From: Atriophallophorus winterbourni
Lineage: Eukaryota > Platyhelminthes > Trematoda > Plagiorchiida > Microphallidae
Length of the DNA: 64,000 bases
Reading direction: 5' to 3'
NCBI GenBank assembly: GCA_013407085.1
Contig: JACCGJ010001899.1
Span: forward strand, 174,316-238,315
The notes beneath the pieces were generated by a model, which saw only the letters and a list, made by a program, of their open reading frames with translations, did no database searches and was not told the origin of the DNA. The translations under genes were made by a program, and so were the position numbers. This document shows, piece by piece, positions 1-11,465 of the stretch (position 1 is its first letter; the number at the start of each line of letters is the position of its first letter).

Positions 1-40
1 AACGTTTTTTGGTTTTTACAAATAATTGCTCAATACTTAC

Positions 41-67
41 TCCGTTTTAGCGATCCGGTCTCACTTC
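41..67 (-). CDS. candidate 27-nt micro-exon (peptide SETGSLKR)
   Basis: On the minus strand the segment is preceded by TTATTTCACAG and followed by GTAAGTATTG, a strong donor. It is exactly 27 nt. Read with two bases completing the previous codon and one left over, it is open (SETGSLKR); the other two frames contain TAA or TGA. Length and phase match the 27-nt exons near 3.4, 11.1 and 14.1 kb. No second copy is visible in this window, so it rests on splice sites, length and phase alone. It lies at the edge, so the gene probably continues to the left. Confidence 0.55.
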
Positions 68-2294
68 CTGTGAAATAACCAAGAATGCAATTAATTTAAA
101 AACGGATTTACAATGTGTGTCAAACGTTTATTTTTAATATTTAACTCTTTGATATCCACAATTATTTCGTATTTTAATCTCTTTTAGACCGTCATAATTA
201 ACTGGCATCTAATTATTTCGTGTAAAATTGCAGTTAATCGCATCATGATTATTAATTTACAAAAGCGTATTAGGCTTGATAAAAAATGGCACTTTCTTGA
301 GGCTTATCGTTTTTCGCTGCGCTGTCAAATAAACTTAATTCCTGATGCTCCAGCAACATCGGTTGCTGTATTAAACGCAGAAAACATAGGGAAACAACAA
401 TTCTGAAATTCCCAATGTTACTTAAAGTGCATGTAAACATGGACGACGATGATGTGAGCTAACATCCAAAAATAAAATCATGTTTTGTGTAAGAGAAACG
501 ATCAATCCGTTGTATCGTTTAACATATAATTGAATCTTCCGATAGTTATAAAGAAATGCATAAAATACACGAAGTTATTCTGCCCAGCATCTTTAAATCA
601 GGTAACAATTCGCAAAATGAAAGGACCCCGTGTACTTCTGAGATGTAGACCGTCGAATCATGGGGTGATGACGTATCGCTAAACGGATTAATTTTATTAG
701 ATTATATTCGGGATTTATGATGACGACACATAAATCTCATCAATAAGCAGTTAAGGATATACGTGCTCGCATGACTCGGAATCAAGTTATACACGCAATA
801 TTATATCTTTCACGTACATGTAAACTAGAATGGTTATATTATGCGATGTTTTAGATGTTGCACATATTTTAAAATTAGCGCTCTAATGGGATATAAAGAA
901 TCGTGTGTATAGTAGAAAAATTTATGCATACAGGCTCTACTCAGAAAAATTGCATTTCGAGATCAGACACCGTTTGTGGAGTTCAAAAGCATTGTTTCGT
1001 ACTGTGAGATGACGGATAAATTTCTGAATAAATATTCAGTTATAAATTTAGTTGAAAGATTTTGTGTTCAAATAAACGGAAAACAAGGAACAGATAATTT
1101 AAAAAAATTGAAATGAACAGATCCTAAATGCGGAGATATTACGAGCCGCATTACTATGTTGGTGATAATATGTTTGTTACAAGCTAATAACTTTTTGGAC
1201 GCGTTGATGTTGCGTCTAACAATCGAAGAATAATCAATCAAGCATCCACAAATTCGATTGATTGTTAAGTATTACATAGGATGTAACACATATACAGCCA
1301 GGCAAGAAACAGAAAACACGCGCAGCGTAAAGCGATCCAAAGTGGATAGAGCAACGTTTTCCGAATCATTTTGTGAAACGCGAATTGTTGAACTTAAACA
1401 ATCATTTAAAAACCTGGATAATAAATGGCGGTAAACAGCTTTTTACGTTATGGGAATTAAACATTTAAAGCGATACGTAGAATCAGAATCCATGTGAACA
1501 TTCGCGACAATTATAAGACATGGAAAGCAATCCGTTTCGTTCTGATGCAAATCAAAGATTAGACCTTTTATCTTGCATTAAGAACTCCAATTACAGAATC
1601 ACGTTGAATAACTGTTCGGGTCATTGCATAGTGTATACTTTGAGGGTCATTCACGGTAGGATATTGCTAAGTCAGGTCGACTGGCGGTCAAAAAGGTAGA
1701 TCAGGCTATCTAGCAAACGACACGGATGTGAACTTGAATAGTGGTTATTTACCTTATACATACTAGTAAATTAGATTTTTGGTGTCTTTAAAATGTATCA
1801 GCCTTATCCAATTAGGTATCTTGTTTTACGAATGTTTGTTCGCTGTGTAAACTAACCTATCCGTGATTAGGTGTATTGAGTTCACGTGAGTTCCCATTCG
1901 GAGGAACACTGACTACTGATCCTGGTGATTCCCACGAAAAGTGTAACAACGTAGGCGTCCTGAAGGCTGTCATGCAGTGTGGTAAATTCAATAGTGAGGT
2001 TTGATACTACTCAATCATATACCTATTCTTACAGACACCTTACTGTTGCAGAAGTAAAATGTTACACACAAAATATTTAAACCGATTGCACGCAAATTTT
2101 ACAGCATTATGAGTACATATATTTCAGTTGATGTTCATGAAATTTAGCAAGATGTTCTGAGTTCACGAAAGGTGATGATGACTCATACGCTTTGATTTTA
2201 AACGCGAACAGTGACTAAGCCTCGTTCAGAGGTGCACCACCAGTTCATATATCGGTGCAACAAAACAGAGTCAGTGAATGTATGATCTTTTCAG
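68..2294. other. diverged block C relics, no intact gene seen
   Basis: No long reading frame is present. About 600-900 aligns loosely with the 907-bp repeat of 40.9-43.8 kb (shared order of the CCCCGTG-ACTTCT, GGTGATGACG-like and CTCGCATGA words). About 1,600-2,240 aligns with the plus-strand relic at 16.5-17.15 kb: the words TGACNATG, GTCGACTGGC, AACAACGTAGGCGT and CAGCATTATGA occur in the same order. This is the most diverged copy of the family in the window. Confidence 0.5.
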
Positions 2295-2423
2295 TTTTTA
2301 AAGAAAAATGTGTTAATGTCTTCCAAAGCTTCAGTCAGAAACCATATTTCATTTGCATGCAACCTGGCGACCAAGTGCACCATCGTTTCACCTATATCAT
2401 TGGCTGTGGTCCAATTAATTCAG
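2295..2423 (+). CDS. candidate 129-nt symmetric exon, cysteine-containing
   Basis: The exon is bounded by ATGATCTTTTCAG and a GTTAGATAAT donor. It is 129 nt (multiple of 3) and is open for 42 codons with two leading bases and one trailing base, the same phase as the minus-strand micro-exons. The peptide has three cysteines and the motif QVHHRFTYIIGCG. Just upstream (about 2,218-2,270) a related module reads SEVHHQFIYRCNKT, suggesting an internal duplication. Homologous copies near 17.2, 27.65, 40.45 and 63.2 kb keep the acceptor (TTATCTTTTCAAG) and partly the frame (FSNV, IFICLQRG). Where the exon end survives (40.5 and 63.3 kb), a TAA replaces the codon after CG. Function unknown; I do not recognise the family. 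Confidence 0.35.
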
Positions 2424-3397
2424 GTTAGATAATTACATATGCGCTAATTACATTGGTATTGACGTTTAACGTTCAATCTCGATATGTTTTTCTTTGTCAA
2501 TTATTTTGTGAAATATAGATTCTACTAATTTTTGATACATGAAACCACCCGTTTTGCAAACACAAAATATATGACTATATACATAATTGTGTCACATTAT
2601 AAATTTGCATGATGCATAACATGTTTGGCACATCATTTTCAAATATATTTTGCCAGATCCGTGGTTTGAGGTGTTTGAATAGAACGTTGAATACTGACGA
2701 AATAGTTGACTAATATTTGCAGTCAAAAATAAATCGAGTAACGAACACTCAAGTCACCATATTTCAGGCGCACATTTAACCACTTGAATTCATCATACAA
2801 TTTCATCATCAGATTTAACCAGCTTACAGTACAACAGTGTATCGTTTGACTATAAACCACGAAAGATTGAGAAAACATGGCATAATATTTAACCCTTTGT
2901 CTTCGGTAATTGATCTACGTGTATTATGATATTTTTTGTGTTTTTCGGCTTAATTATGGCATACGTGAAATACATGATTATTTTTTATGGATCAGATACC
3001 AGACGCCGCCTGACAAGTGAAATCTGATGGTTACTGAATGTTCTAACGGGAGCTACTGAGCAATCGCCTACTTGTTTGATGTGGCAAATAGAGTAACCTT
3101 CAGTAGACAAACGCTTAAAGTGGTTAATTAATAATCGAGGCAGTCATATGCACACAACCTTAATGTGATTTAGGTGTTTTACATGAGCGAAAACGAAATT
3201 AATCATTATATTTGTAGCTATTACTCATATGCTTTGATATTTATATTTATGTATGATGTTGATCACGAATGTTTATCATCTAAATATGCCTTTTTGCTCA
3301 TGATATTGTGTTTAAATGCTTTCTACGTATTTGTAAGCTTATGACATAGAACAGGATATTTGTACCAACGCCATCCGACGCTGTTTAACATACTTAC

Positions 3398-3424
3398 TTG
3401 TGGATGTTATACGTGCAGCGGGTT
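3398..3424 (-). CDS. 27-nt micro-exon, type b (PAARITST)
   Basis: Flanked on the minus strand by TTCGCTGTATTTTCCAG and GTAAGTATGTT. It is 27 nt and open only in the family phase; frame 0 has an internal TAA. It is the diverged homologue of the exons at 41.0, 41.9, 42.8, 43.7 and 63.75 kb, with length and both splice sites conserved. Confidence 0.65.
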
Positions 3425-3541
3425 CTGGAAAATACAGCGAAGAACATAACACGAATAATGTTTCTCTAATTCTTTATGTTTCTTAATGTTTATATATGCT
3501 CAAAACAGACATTTTGATATGATATTAACTCAGCTTATAGG

Positions 3542-3547
<6 letters not shown>

Positions 3548-3585
<38 letters not shown>

Positions 3586-3590
3586 AAGAA
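3548..3590. repeat. (AT)n microsatellite
   Basis: A run of about 20 AT units, followed by the AAAGAAAGGAAACAATGTG block that also follows the TATTA arrays of block A. This is the block-B equivalent of the A-block microsatellite site. Confidence 0.95.
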
Positions 3591-4398
3591 AGGAAACAAT
3601 GTGAACGAAAAAACGAATTGTTAATTGTATATTCACTATTCAATGTCATATTCAGCCCTCCTTTAAACATAGACCATCATGTGTTTTTCTCGCCAACCTA
3701 ATATTTATAATTTTTACCTACCCTAACACATTTTTCATTCAACCGCAGTCCTAAAAACATCATTCTTGAATATTTTCAGTAATTTATATTAATTTGCACT
3801 CGACCCAGGTAACGAAAACGGTTTGTTTTCTAAAACTTACAATTTAACATTCAAAATTATATAAACCATTAAAAAATCGGTTTCATAAAGTTTCCACTGT
3901 TGAAAGAATTTAATATAACTTAGGGCATTCCATAAGGATTAAAGTTTGTCTCCTTTAAAAACAGCATGAACGATGTACATATTCATAATGACGGTTCTAT
4001 GTATCTGCTCGCTAGAGATATTAAAATGTAGGGGCTTAGCAGTGATACTAATTGTGTTTTACTGCAGAACAACCTGAATGCATTGCACAAAAAAGCGTTT
4101 CAATATGAACTTACTGAATATTACAAATACTAAAATAATACAGCTTGGATAAAATCACGAATGTTTACACTTGCACTAACATTAATAACAATGTCAAGTT
4201 TGTAAAACTGAGGAAAATAACTTAAGTATTTGGTTTGTGGTTGTTGGGTAGTGGAAAACGGTATACAATGTGCTGCACCTTCTAGCCATGTTATGTAAAT
4301 GACCATAACGGCTTTTACGGAAGCATTTACTCGAATAATGGAAATAAATACACACAGTTATTCTGTGATCCGCTCAGGCGTAAAAACAATTGCCTCAC

Positions 4399-4416
4399 AA
4401 AAAACGTTGCTATTTA
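4399..4416 (-). CDS. candidate 18-nt micro-exon (NSNVF)
   Basis: Minus-strand acceptor ATTTTGTAAACAG, donor GTGAGGCAATTG, 18 nt, open in the family phase; frame 0 begins with TAA. Copies near 18.1, 28.5, 36.6, 53.4 and 58.8 kb read DSNIF. The acceptor tract is weak, so this is less sure than the 27-nt exons. Confidence 0.35.
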
Positions 4417-4540
4417 CTGTTTACAAAATCTACAGTTTAAGCTTGTCGGCTGCTTTCTATTTGTAATATGTGCTGAGCTGTGTAGATGATTGTGTCCAGA
4501 AGCCCTCACATAGAAAAATGTTAGATAGGCATATCCTCAC

Positions 4541-4564
4541 ATACAAACGGTTTTCGAATTAGTT
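4541..4564 (-). CDS. candidate 24-nt micro-exon (LIRKPFV)
   Basis: Minus-strand acceptor ATATCCGGTGTTAG and donor GTGAGGATATG, 24 nt, open in the family phase, whereas frame 0 has TAA as its second codon. Copies at 28.68, 36.72, 53.57 and 58.94 kb read LIRKHFV. The copy at 18.25 kb is 25 nt. Confidence 0.4.
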
Positions 4565-4964
4565 CTAACACCGGATATTTTGTATCGTCTTCTTTGTGTA
4601 ATTGGAACTGTATGCGTTATAGAATCTACTTCCAAATTAAAATTCAAACGCGTTGTTATTCGCTATTATATTGTTGTGTTTGGAATGCACTAGTTACAAA
4701 TATGGTAGACATGAGCACATCCATATTTTGTGTGTAATATTGCAAACACAATTGCCTTTTTAACCATAAATATCGCATTTTCTATGTTGAATCTTTGACA
4801 AAATCTGCCGATAAGTGCTAGTAAAATCAAACGTAACACTAGCCCTCTTGCTTATTGCAGGCTTTCAAATAAACGCAAAACTTTACAGCTTAGCTCTTGA
4901 ACCAAACCGCCTTTTTAGAACTTACGGTACATTAAATGCGAAAATGAAATTCAAACATACTAAC

Positions 4965-4973
4965 CTGGTTTAC
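4965..4973 (-). CDS. candidate 9-nt micro-exon (KP)
   Basis: Minus strand: CAACTCAATATCCTCCCAAG, then 9 nt, then GTTAGTATG. No other AG lies within the preceding 80 nt, so any exon using this donor is 9 nt or very long. The interior varies between copies while the flanks are kept. Confidence 0.4.
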
Positions 4974-4999
4974 CTTGGGAGGATATTGAGTTGATTAGA

Positions 5000-6790
5000 G
5001 AAATTAGAATGATGTTATTGTACCAATACCAAAGTTATAATATGATAATCTGATTACAATCTGATATAATATGATAAAACCGAACAAAGTATATCATGAT
5101 GCGAAATGCTTTGTCATTCCTTAGAGATTTAACTGATTGTAACATAAGCAAAACTTCGTTATTTGAAGTAGCAAGTTTTGCTCTCCGAAATAAATTACTT
5201 TATATTAACCATGGTGCAGGAGAGTGCATTTCCGAGTAATAAACTGTTCTTTGTTTAAATTGACTATCTCGCGAACACAAAGTATATTATTTGTTTCTAA
5301 TCGTCTAACGTTCTGTGAGACTAATTTTTATTATTTTCGGCAAAATGTTGCATCATTACTTGAAACTATTATTGACAGACATGCAAAAACTTCGGCATGA
5401 TCATTTTCACTAACATACGATGGCTTTTCCACATGGCTAATGGAAATTCAGAGAAATTCCCTACATTACACGGTACATTGTTTTATTGATTTCGGTTCGA
5501 ATAAAAAACGTCGTTCTGTCAGTGAAAGTTGCTCACAATCATGAACGATTTGGCGAGTGTGGAATATATTAAATGATGCAACCGTAAATTTCACATAGAA
5601 TGTTTTAATCATTTATACAGATTCAAATAACATTTAATCCTTAACAATATAATGGGACAGATTATTTATAGGAAACTGTAGAAATTTATCAGAAACTACC
5701 TTAGCTAACGTTTAATTTATTATTCTTATTTTGAAAAGCTTATCCCGATTAAGGTAACGTGCCGCGCAGGCAAATCCTGTACTTGTGCTAAGATACGGCC
5801 AAGATATTATGGTTTCATACACGCACAAAGAAGCGGCGTGGATCATACTATCTAAGAAACGAACAAGTAAGACTGGATTCGCGTTGATTAAACACGCGCT
5901 TCTCTGTTCTATACAAATTGCAATGGATATATGTAGATTTCTTGCACGATCATGTACAATAATGATAACCACATATATAAACCCGAAACCTAATTATGCT
6001 TTCCACCGTAGGTGCAAATATATATTTTTCTTTGACATTTTCATATCGTTTTTCGAGAATTGAATGATTTATTTTCATTATACAACACTACGGTTGTTTA
6101 TGGTATTTATGAAATATGTATATGTGTATGTGTATATGTATATGTTAAATATAAAAGTATTAAATGAATGGTGAATATCAAAAATGATATTTGTTGTAAT
6201 GTGTAAGCCAAACTACGCCATGCCGGAAGATAACACCATTTGTTGGAGTAGGGTTTTCCAAAGAAATTTAGCACGTACGGTAAACAGGTAGGGCTTACAT
6301 TTATAAATAAAAACATGAGACGTAAATGGATAACGTACTTCCCAGTTTCATTTCCAAAACACAAACATCAAATATGTGTATTAATTGATGTTCGTCGGCA
6401 GAATAATATTGCTTCCCATCCTCATTTTGGTGAATTCACATACATTCAGATGTTGGAATCGTTCCGTCTACAAACCATTGCAAACTCCCATTACTGATTT
6501 CGGTGCTCTGTGATATATTTTATCATAGAACGCGATATGTTTTTAACTTCAAGTAGCGTAACCTCTTCTGCATATTCCGTCATATGGTGAACGAATACGT
6601 GCATAATCATTTTTATTGTATGTAGCGAGAATCTTAAAAATATTATACGAGAGATACCTAGAAATCAATTGGCGTGTCAATATATATGTTGTGGCAGAGC
6701 TCGTGCTCTACACGTGTTTACAATTTCATTCTTCAACTAACTCCATATAATATTTTAATTTCATAATAGATACGATAACGAGAATGTTTT
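5000..6790. repeat. block B flank (E and F segments), no gene recognised
   Basis: Repeated non-coding block present again at about 18.7-20.03, 29.1-31.03, 37.1-38.48, 44.4-46.34, 54.0-55.92 and 59.4-61.3 kb. It contains short overlapping frames on both strands with indels between copies, none convincing. In the copy at 37.78 kb about 0.6 kb is deleted. A plus-strand ATG in good context near the start opens a frame (ESAFPS...LLFVQIDYLAN) in several copies, but here it hits a stop early. Confidence 0.7.
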
Positions 6791-7155
6791 TTCAAGATGG
6801 ACCATTGTCAATGCCAAAAGGTTCATGTATGCCAAACGTCACTGAAATTAGTTCGTTAAGATGTTCATATCATCCGCGAGCAACACCAATTTGGAAGATT
6901 CTTTACGAGAATCCACGTTACATGACCTTATCAATAACAATAAATTGTGTCACGAAAGGATTATTTACTGCGCTAGATCGGCAGCTTCCTTTGAATATGT
7001 GTAACAAAATTGGAAATTTGAAATTTGTTGGCCTCCCTCGGTCGATGTCGACCATGGATGTACATCACATCGCATGGATTTCATGTTTTGCAGCTTCTTG
7101 AATGACTAAACATACCGATTTGGGAGGAACAATCTCTCCCGCAGCGCTTGAAACG

Positions 7156-7564
7156 TTATCCAGAACTCTGTTCTATTGCATCATTTGCACAATGTCGGAG
7201 TGATCTGCGTTCAGCAGCCAAGAGCTGTATTTGCTCCTTCCTGGTCTGCAGACGATGATTTACACAATACTTCATAAGTGAGCGGTCCAGAGCAAGTGTT
7301 TCCCAGCTTGCGGGTTTATTGTCAAAAGATTTCGTATCTTTTTTTGCAAACATCTTTGTATTGCAAGTGCGGTCTGATTAATGGTCGACGTCTTAATTGC
7401 AACTCACAGTAGAGTAGATGTTTAGGAATACGACCATTTTCCATTATATAGACATTACCAAGCCACTGCACGCGTGGCTGACGTAATAGGGTGAACATGC
7501 TGCGTAGACGAGCTTTTGAAAGCACTTCAGGGTTAGTCACTTTGTCCATCCACGATATGTTCAA
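7156..7564 (-). pseudogene. LINE 1: C-terminal domain of endonuclease/RT polyprotein
   Basis: Two overlapping frames cover NISWMDKVTN, a SMFTLLRQPRVQWLGNV motif, the RPLIRPHLQYKDVCKK stretch and the final LRHCANDAIEQSSG. A frameshift near 7,330-7,350 splits them. The frame then meets TAA immediately before the zinc motif, as in every other copy in the window. Confidence 0.85.
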
Positions 7565-8121
7565 GATACGACGGATGCTTCGTAGATAGAAAGCATTTAG
7601 CTTGCGTGGGTGGTCCAGGTTTCACTGCCGTATAGTGAATCATTTTGTACGCACGCGTTGTATACCATCATATTTGTCTTTACAGTCAGCTTGCGCTTAC
7701 CCCAAACACGAGAGGTGAATCGGGACAAAATTACAGCTGCTTTGCCACTCAGCTTATCAATCTTCGCTTCTAGCGAGAGGTAATCCGCAATGGGTAAACT
7801 AAGATATGTGAAATAATGTAGTGGTTCAAACTGACAGTTTTTAACAGTGATGGTGGCAATACAGAGCCTTGACCAAGGACTTTGATCTTGCTCACGCTAA
7901 TTGTTAGACCAAAGTGTTTGCTTGCCGACGAGAAGCCGTCCATTAGCTACTGTAGGTTCTCTTGGGAGTGAGCATTAAAGGCTGCATCGTCGGCAAACAA
8001 CAGGTAACGGATTTTCACTTCTCGTACATTGGTTGGTGCTCACAAACGGTTTAGGTTAAAGAGCTCACCATCACTTCGCGTGCGTATGTAATGTCTTCTG
8101 TTTTCGTCTTGAAAGCGTGCT

Positions 8122-8322
8122 TCAGATGCAGAGCAAAAGAATGCTGAAAAGCGTGGGAGCAAGAACACACAATTGTTTGACGCCTCGGCGAATTTCGAAT
8201 GCTTGTGAACTGCAACTGATAAAATGGACTGAGCCTTTCATGTCTGTGTGGAACGAAATAACGAGTCCGAGAAGCATTGGGGGGCAGCCTATCAGATCAG
8301 GCTTTTTCGAAAGATCCTTCAT
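8122..8322 (-). pseudogene. LINE 1: reverse transcriptase palm fragment
   Basis: Reads LIGCPPMLLGLVISFHTDMKG and then RRGVKQLCVLAPTLF, the RT segment before the FADD box. The usual G of the GVKQGC motif is L here. The FADDAAF box follows in another frame near 7.99 kb. Confidence 0.85.
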
Positions 8323-8713
8323 ACTGACGTTGTCGACTGCTCTAGTTTTATGAATAAAAACACCCTATAATGGCTTACGCTGTCCTGGACACTTTTCTTG
8401 AACTTGTCTTAGGGAGAATCTCATGGCAACGGTTGATCTTCCCTTGCGTAAGCCACAATTACTAAGACTTTAGTAAACAATTTACCCACAACATTCAGAA
8501 GGGAGATCCCTCTGTAATTGTTGCGGTCGCCTTGCTTCTATTGTGGGACACCAACCTCCTTCCAGCATTACAAAATCAAATGGTGAAGAGCCTGTAATAA
8601 TGCTTCTCTACTGCATTTGATGAGCACATGTGGAATTCCGTCGTCACTAGAGGCCTCCCCATTCGCTAAGCGGTCGATTGCCTTATTGAGCTCATCAAGA
8701 GTAGAAGGGGAAT

Positions 8714-9100
8714 CTAGATAATTAATGGTCGCATACATTCGACATTTTCAAGTGCATGCGGTAGAACAGTACTGTCTCTAGAGCAGATAGAGGACAAGTG
8801 CTCTACCCATTTTTCCATCTGTTGAGTTTTGTCGACAATCGGCTTTCCAGATAAACACTTAATGGGAGCCGTTTTATGATTGTTAGGGCCAATTGTTCTC
8901 TTCATCTCATCATACACACAGTGAAACTTTTCGGTATGTACAGCTTTTTGAATATTAAGGCTAACTTCAGTCCAATAGACATTTGCACATCTACTTGCAG
9001 TCTGTTGGACGTTATTTCTAGATGCTTTTAGAAGACGTAGGTTTTCATCTGTTGGCATATCTTCGAACTTCAATAATGCTGAGCGTTTCTCGTACAGCAC
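8714..9100 (-). pseudogene. LINE 1: linker between endonuclease and RT
   Basis: Frame of 128 codons with EKRSALLKFEDMPTDENLRL, RCANVYWTEV, DKTQQMEKWVEHL and SRDSTVLPHALENVECM, typical of the interdomain region of this LINE family. It shifts frame before the LDSP motif. Confidence 0.85.
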
Positions 9101-9205
9101 AGCAGTTATTTCAGAAGCGTTTGCTTCGAATCAATCGCTCGTTCGAGCTTTCTTCGGACCGAACGTGGGAAGTGCGGTTCGGCATATGCAGCTTTTTATC
9201 AATTC

Positions 9206-9505
9206 TCAGTTTTCTGAAGCAGATTCGAATCGGGTTGTCTTGTTGAACTCGTCTGTGATGGCTTTTGGGAAACTCGCAGTTAGTTTAGTTTCGCACATAC
9301 AAGTGACGTCTATCCTACGCTTAGCAGACAATTTGGTGTCTTGCATTCCCGTGTGAGAAGGGTCCAGTTTTGCACAGACCAGCGAATGATCAGTGTCGCA
9401 GTCTGCGCTTTGATATGATCTGGTGAGGAGCACGCTTTGTATATTAGTTCGCCTAACAAAAATAAGATCATGTTGATGCCAATGCTTAGAGCAGGATGTT
9501 TCCAA
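9206..9505 (-). pseudogene. LINE 1: endonuclease C-terminal part
   Basis: Contains SKHWHQHDLIFVRRTNIQSV and SADCDTDHSLVCAK. The D and H of the last motif are the catalytic pair of APE-type endonucleases and are intact here, but the upstream frame is broken. Confidence 0.85.
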
Positions 9506-9819
9506 GAGAATTTATGCTGTGGTTTTGTTTGAGAGAATGTCTAACTGACACAAAAAATTAAATTCGTGCACAATTCTAAAAGGCGTTGCCCATTTTCGTT
9601 GACTTTACCTGCACCGAACCTTCCGAGACAGTTTTGTTAAGACTCGTAATCTGCACCAACTCTGGCTTTGAAGTCACTCAATACCAATACACAATATTTC
9701 TGTGGCACGTTTTTCAGGACAGCTGCGACGTTGTGATAAGAAGCGTTTTTTTTCAGCAGGCGTCGCAGAGAGCGTTGGTGCATAAACGTTGACCAACGTA
9801 ATGGTACCAGTAATGCAAC

Positions 9820-10104
9820 TCAGATTCTATTCCGAATGCGTTCGCTCCCGATGCTGCTCGGTTCTGTTGCTTTTATTATGTCGTTTAGCTTGGCAAACCA
9901 AACTAAATGCCGCCGAGGCTCATGGGAGCCTCTTCCTTTCCAAAAGAATGTGTAATCACTTTTTTTTAGCTCACCAGTGTTTGGTGATCGCGTCTCTTGT
10001 AGAGCAGCCACGTCGACATTCAGCCTCTGTAGCTCATTGTTAATTCCGGTGCAATTTCTAACACCTCTGATATCCGAGACGCCGTAATACAATCCTGGAA
10101 ACAT
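9820..10104 (-). pseudogene. LINE 1: endonuclease N-terminal part
   Basis: Reads INNELQRLNVDVAALQET, where the E is the metal-binding glutamate of APE endonucleases, followed by YTFFWKGRGSHEPR. Continuity with the GDFN-equivalent segment (SDFK, about 9.65 kb) is lost through frameshifts. Confidence 0.85.
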
Positions 10105-11077
10105 GGCCCGGACGTTACAGGTTCCAAGTTTCAGAACTGACTATTGTTGTTTAGTATTTCGATTAGCTGGTGCGGAGAAAATACAGTCTGCTTGTCGGTT
10201 AATTCGTAATCCCCAAGCACCCAATAAGGATAGCAGACCGTGGCAAGACGGCACCTTGTCAAGTGGGGGCTGCCAACCTTGGGGAGGGCGGTAGCCGTCC
10301 AACGAGACCTGTAAGATTCTTTCAACGTCAAAAGCAGCCCCAGGCGCTCAGCTCTACGCTAGTCAATCCACAGCATTTGATCGCTATCTGCTGCTTCCCG
10401 GGTTATTTTTCGTAGAAGCGGAATAAAGTGTCCTCTTCATTAGTGCGTTGTGGTGTAGGCCAGGGCAGTTCAATATGAAGAACTAGCTGTTGCTCATGCG
10501 GCAAGGGCTTCTCTCCACGGCAACACTTGAAACAAAGAAACAGCTAGGCTGATACTTTTGGACAACGATGCCTTCGCAGGAGATGGCAGTACGAAGTTCA
10601 ATAAACTTCGGACTGCGTAACGAGATTCCGGCTCCGGATTTGTCCTCAAGGTTGACACCTTAAGCCTTTTCAATGAATAGATGCAGCAACGAAGCAGTAC
10701 AGATTGATATAAGGGTTTTTCTCCCCTAGTTGGGACGCCTTTATGGACTAGCGAGCTTACCTGACGGAAGCATGCTGGATTTGCGGCGTCAGTCAGCCGC
10801 CTTCTCTTTTTCTCCGCTAGGTCAAACAGGAGAACGCGGGCATGCCAGAACCTATACTTGGTTGAACGAAGCTATATGAGATGCGGGCCAATGGAGCATT
10901 TTTGAAATTTGGAGCTTATCCCCAAAACCTCCCCGGCCGTGACAACCTTGGAATCAATAGGGTTAACAAATATATTATGTAACTTCAACATCCAATTTTA
11001 ATCGGTTTATTTGTTCGCGAATTACAATGTCATCTAAAAGAAACGGAGGAATTTAATTCAAATATCTGTTTTCTTAC

Positions 11078-11104
11078 TTAATATCGGCTTAAACCTTCCA
11101 AGTA
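11078..11104 (-). CDS. 27-nt micro-exon, type a (LGRFKPIL)
   Basis: Minus strand: TATATTTGATTTCAG, 27 nt, GTAAGAAAACAG. Open in the family phase only; frame 0 ends in TAA and the remaining frame has a stop. It differs strongly in the interior from the copy at 14.06 kb although the neighbouring intron is nearly the same. It sits just upstream (minus sense) of the LINE 5' end, as in all type-a copies. Confidence 0.7.
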   Translation of the reverse strand, partial: YLEGLSRY

Positions 11105-11166
11105 CTGAAATCAAATATAATTTGCTCCAATAAATCATGGCTTAATATGTTATAAATAAGGTATTT

Positions 11167-11232
11167 GTATATTATATTATAATATAATATATTACAATAT
11201 ATTATATTATAATTATATTATTATATATATAA
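11167..11232. repeat. TATTA/ATAAT microsatellite, partly palindromic
   Basis: AT-only array of TATTATAT-like units followed by ATATATAAAGAAAGAAAACAATG. The same site carries an array in every A block. Confidence 0.95.
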
Positions 11233-11465
11233 AGAAAGAAAACAATGCGGACGAGAAAACAGATTATTAATTGTATATTCATTATTTGTTTACGTATTCG
11301 CCATGTTGTTCTCGCGAAACTACAGTAATAGATTTCAGGTTGGATAAAATCACGAAGATCACGATAAAATCACGAATTCTAACGAAAAAGACAAAAATTA
11401 ATCACGCAAAATCCTATAAAATAATAATAAGTTATATTTATCTCTAATGATTTTCAGAGACATTT

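Larger units (their letters stand above)
6795..10950 (-). mobile_element. LINE copy 1, RTE-like non-LTR retrotransposon, near full length, broken
   Basis: On the minus strand the fragments are in canonical order. They are a GC-rich 5' region (10.1-10.95 kb), an AP-endonuclease with the ALQET motif (about 9.82-10.10 kb), SDFK in place of GDFN (about 9.65 kb) and the CDTDHSLV motif (about 9.36 kb), a linker (8.71-9.10 kb), reverse transcriptase (about 7.9-8.4 kb, with FADDAAF), a C-terminal WLGNVY/KDVCKK region (7.16-7.64 kb) and a CGRDC...H...C zinc motif (about 7.09-7.15 kb). Frameshifts and stops separate the pieces, so it is dead. The family is known in many animals as the 'craniofacial development protein 2-like' endonuclease/RT. 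No target-site duplication could be assigned. Confidence 0.9.

Noticed and set aside
2800..2830. Hammerhead ribozyme core (CTGATGATGAAAT on the minus strand)
   Set aside because: CTGATGA is followed at once by GAAA with no room for stem II, and no cleavage-site stem is seen.
2996..3020. Plus-strand 21-nt micro-exon after TTTTATGGATCAG and before GTGAAATC
   Set aside because: Opposite strand to the supported family, a single copy and a weak donor.
4081..4130. 15-nt minus-strand exon using GTAAGTTC near 4,110
   Set aside because: The donor exists only in this copy; all other copies read CAGCTGAAG.
6784..7101. Plus-strand 105-codon frame
   Set aside because: It lies antisense to the LINE 3' end and is open in one other old copy only; no splice or start context supports it.
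7085..7150. Reassigned TAA codon (TAA = Gln) to explain the stop before the LINE zinc motif
   Set aside because: Other stops and frameshifts in the same LINEs show ordinary decay, and no animal nuclear code of this kind is known to me. Kept only as a shared-ancestry marker.
8117..8353. Plus-strand frames antisense to LINE RT and C-terminal regions (also 21,146, 31,421, 31,735, 56,626 and others)
   Set aside because: Mirror images of the conserved minus-strand LINE coding sequence.
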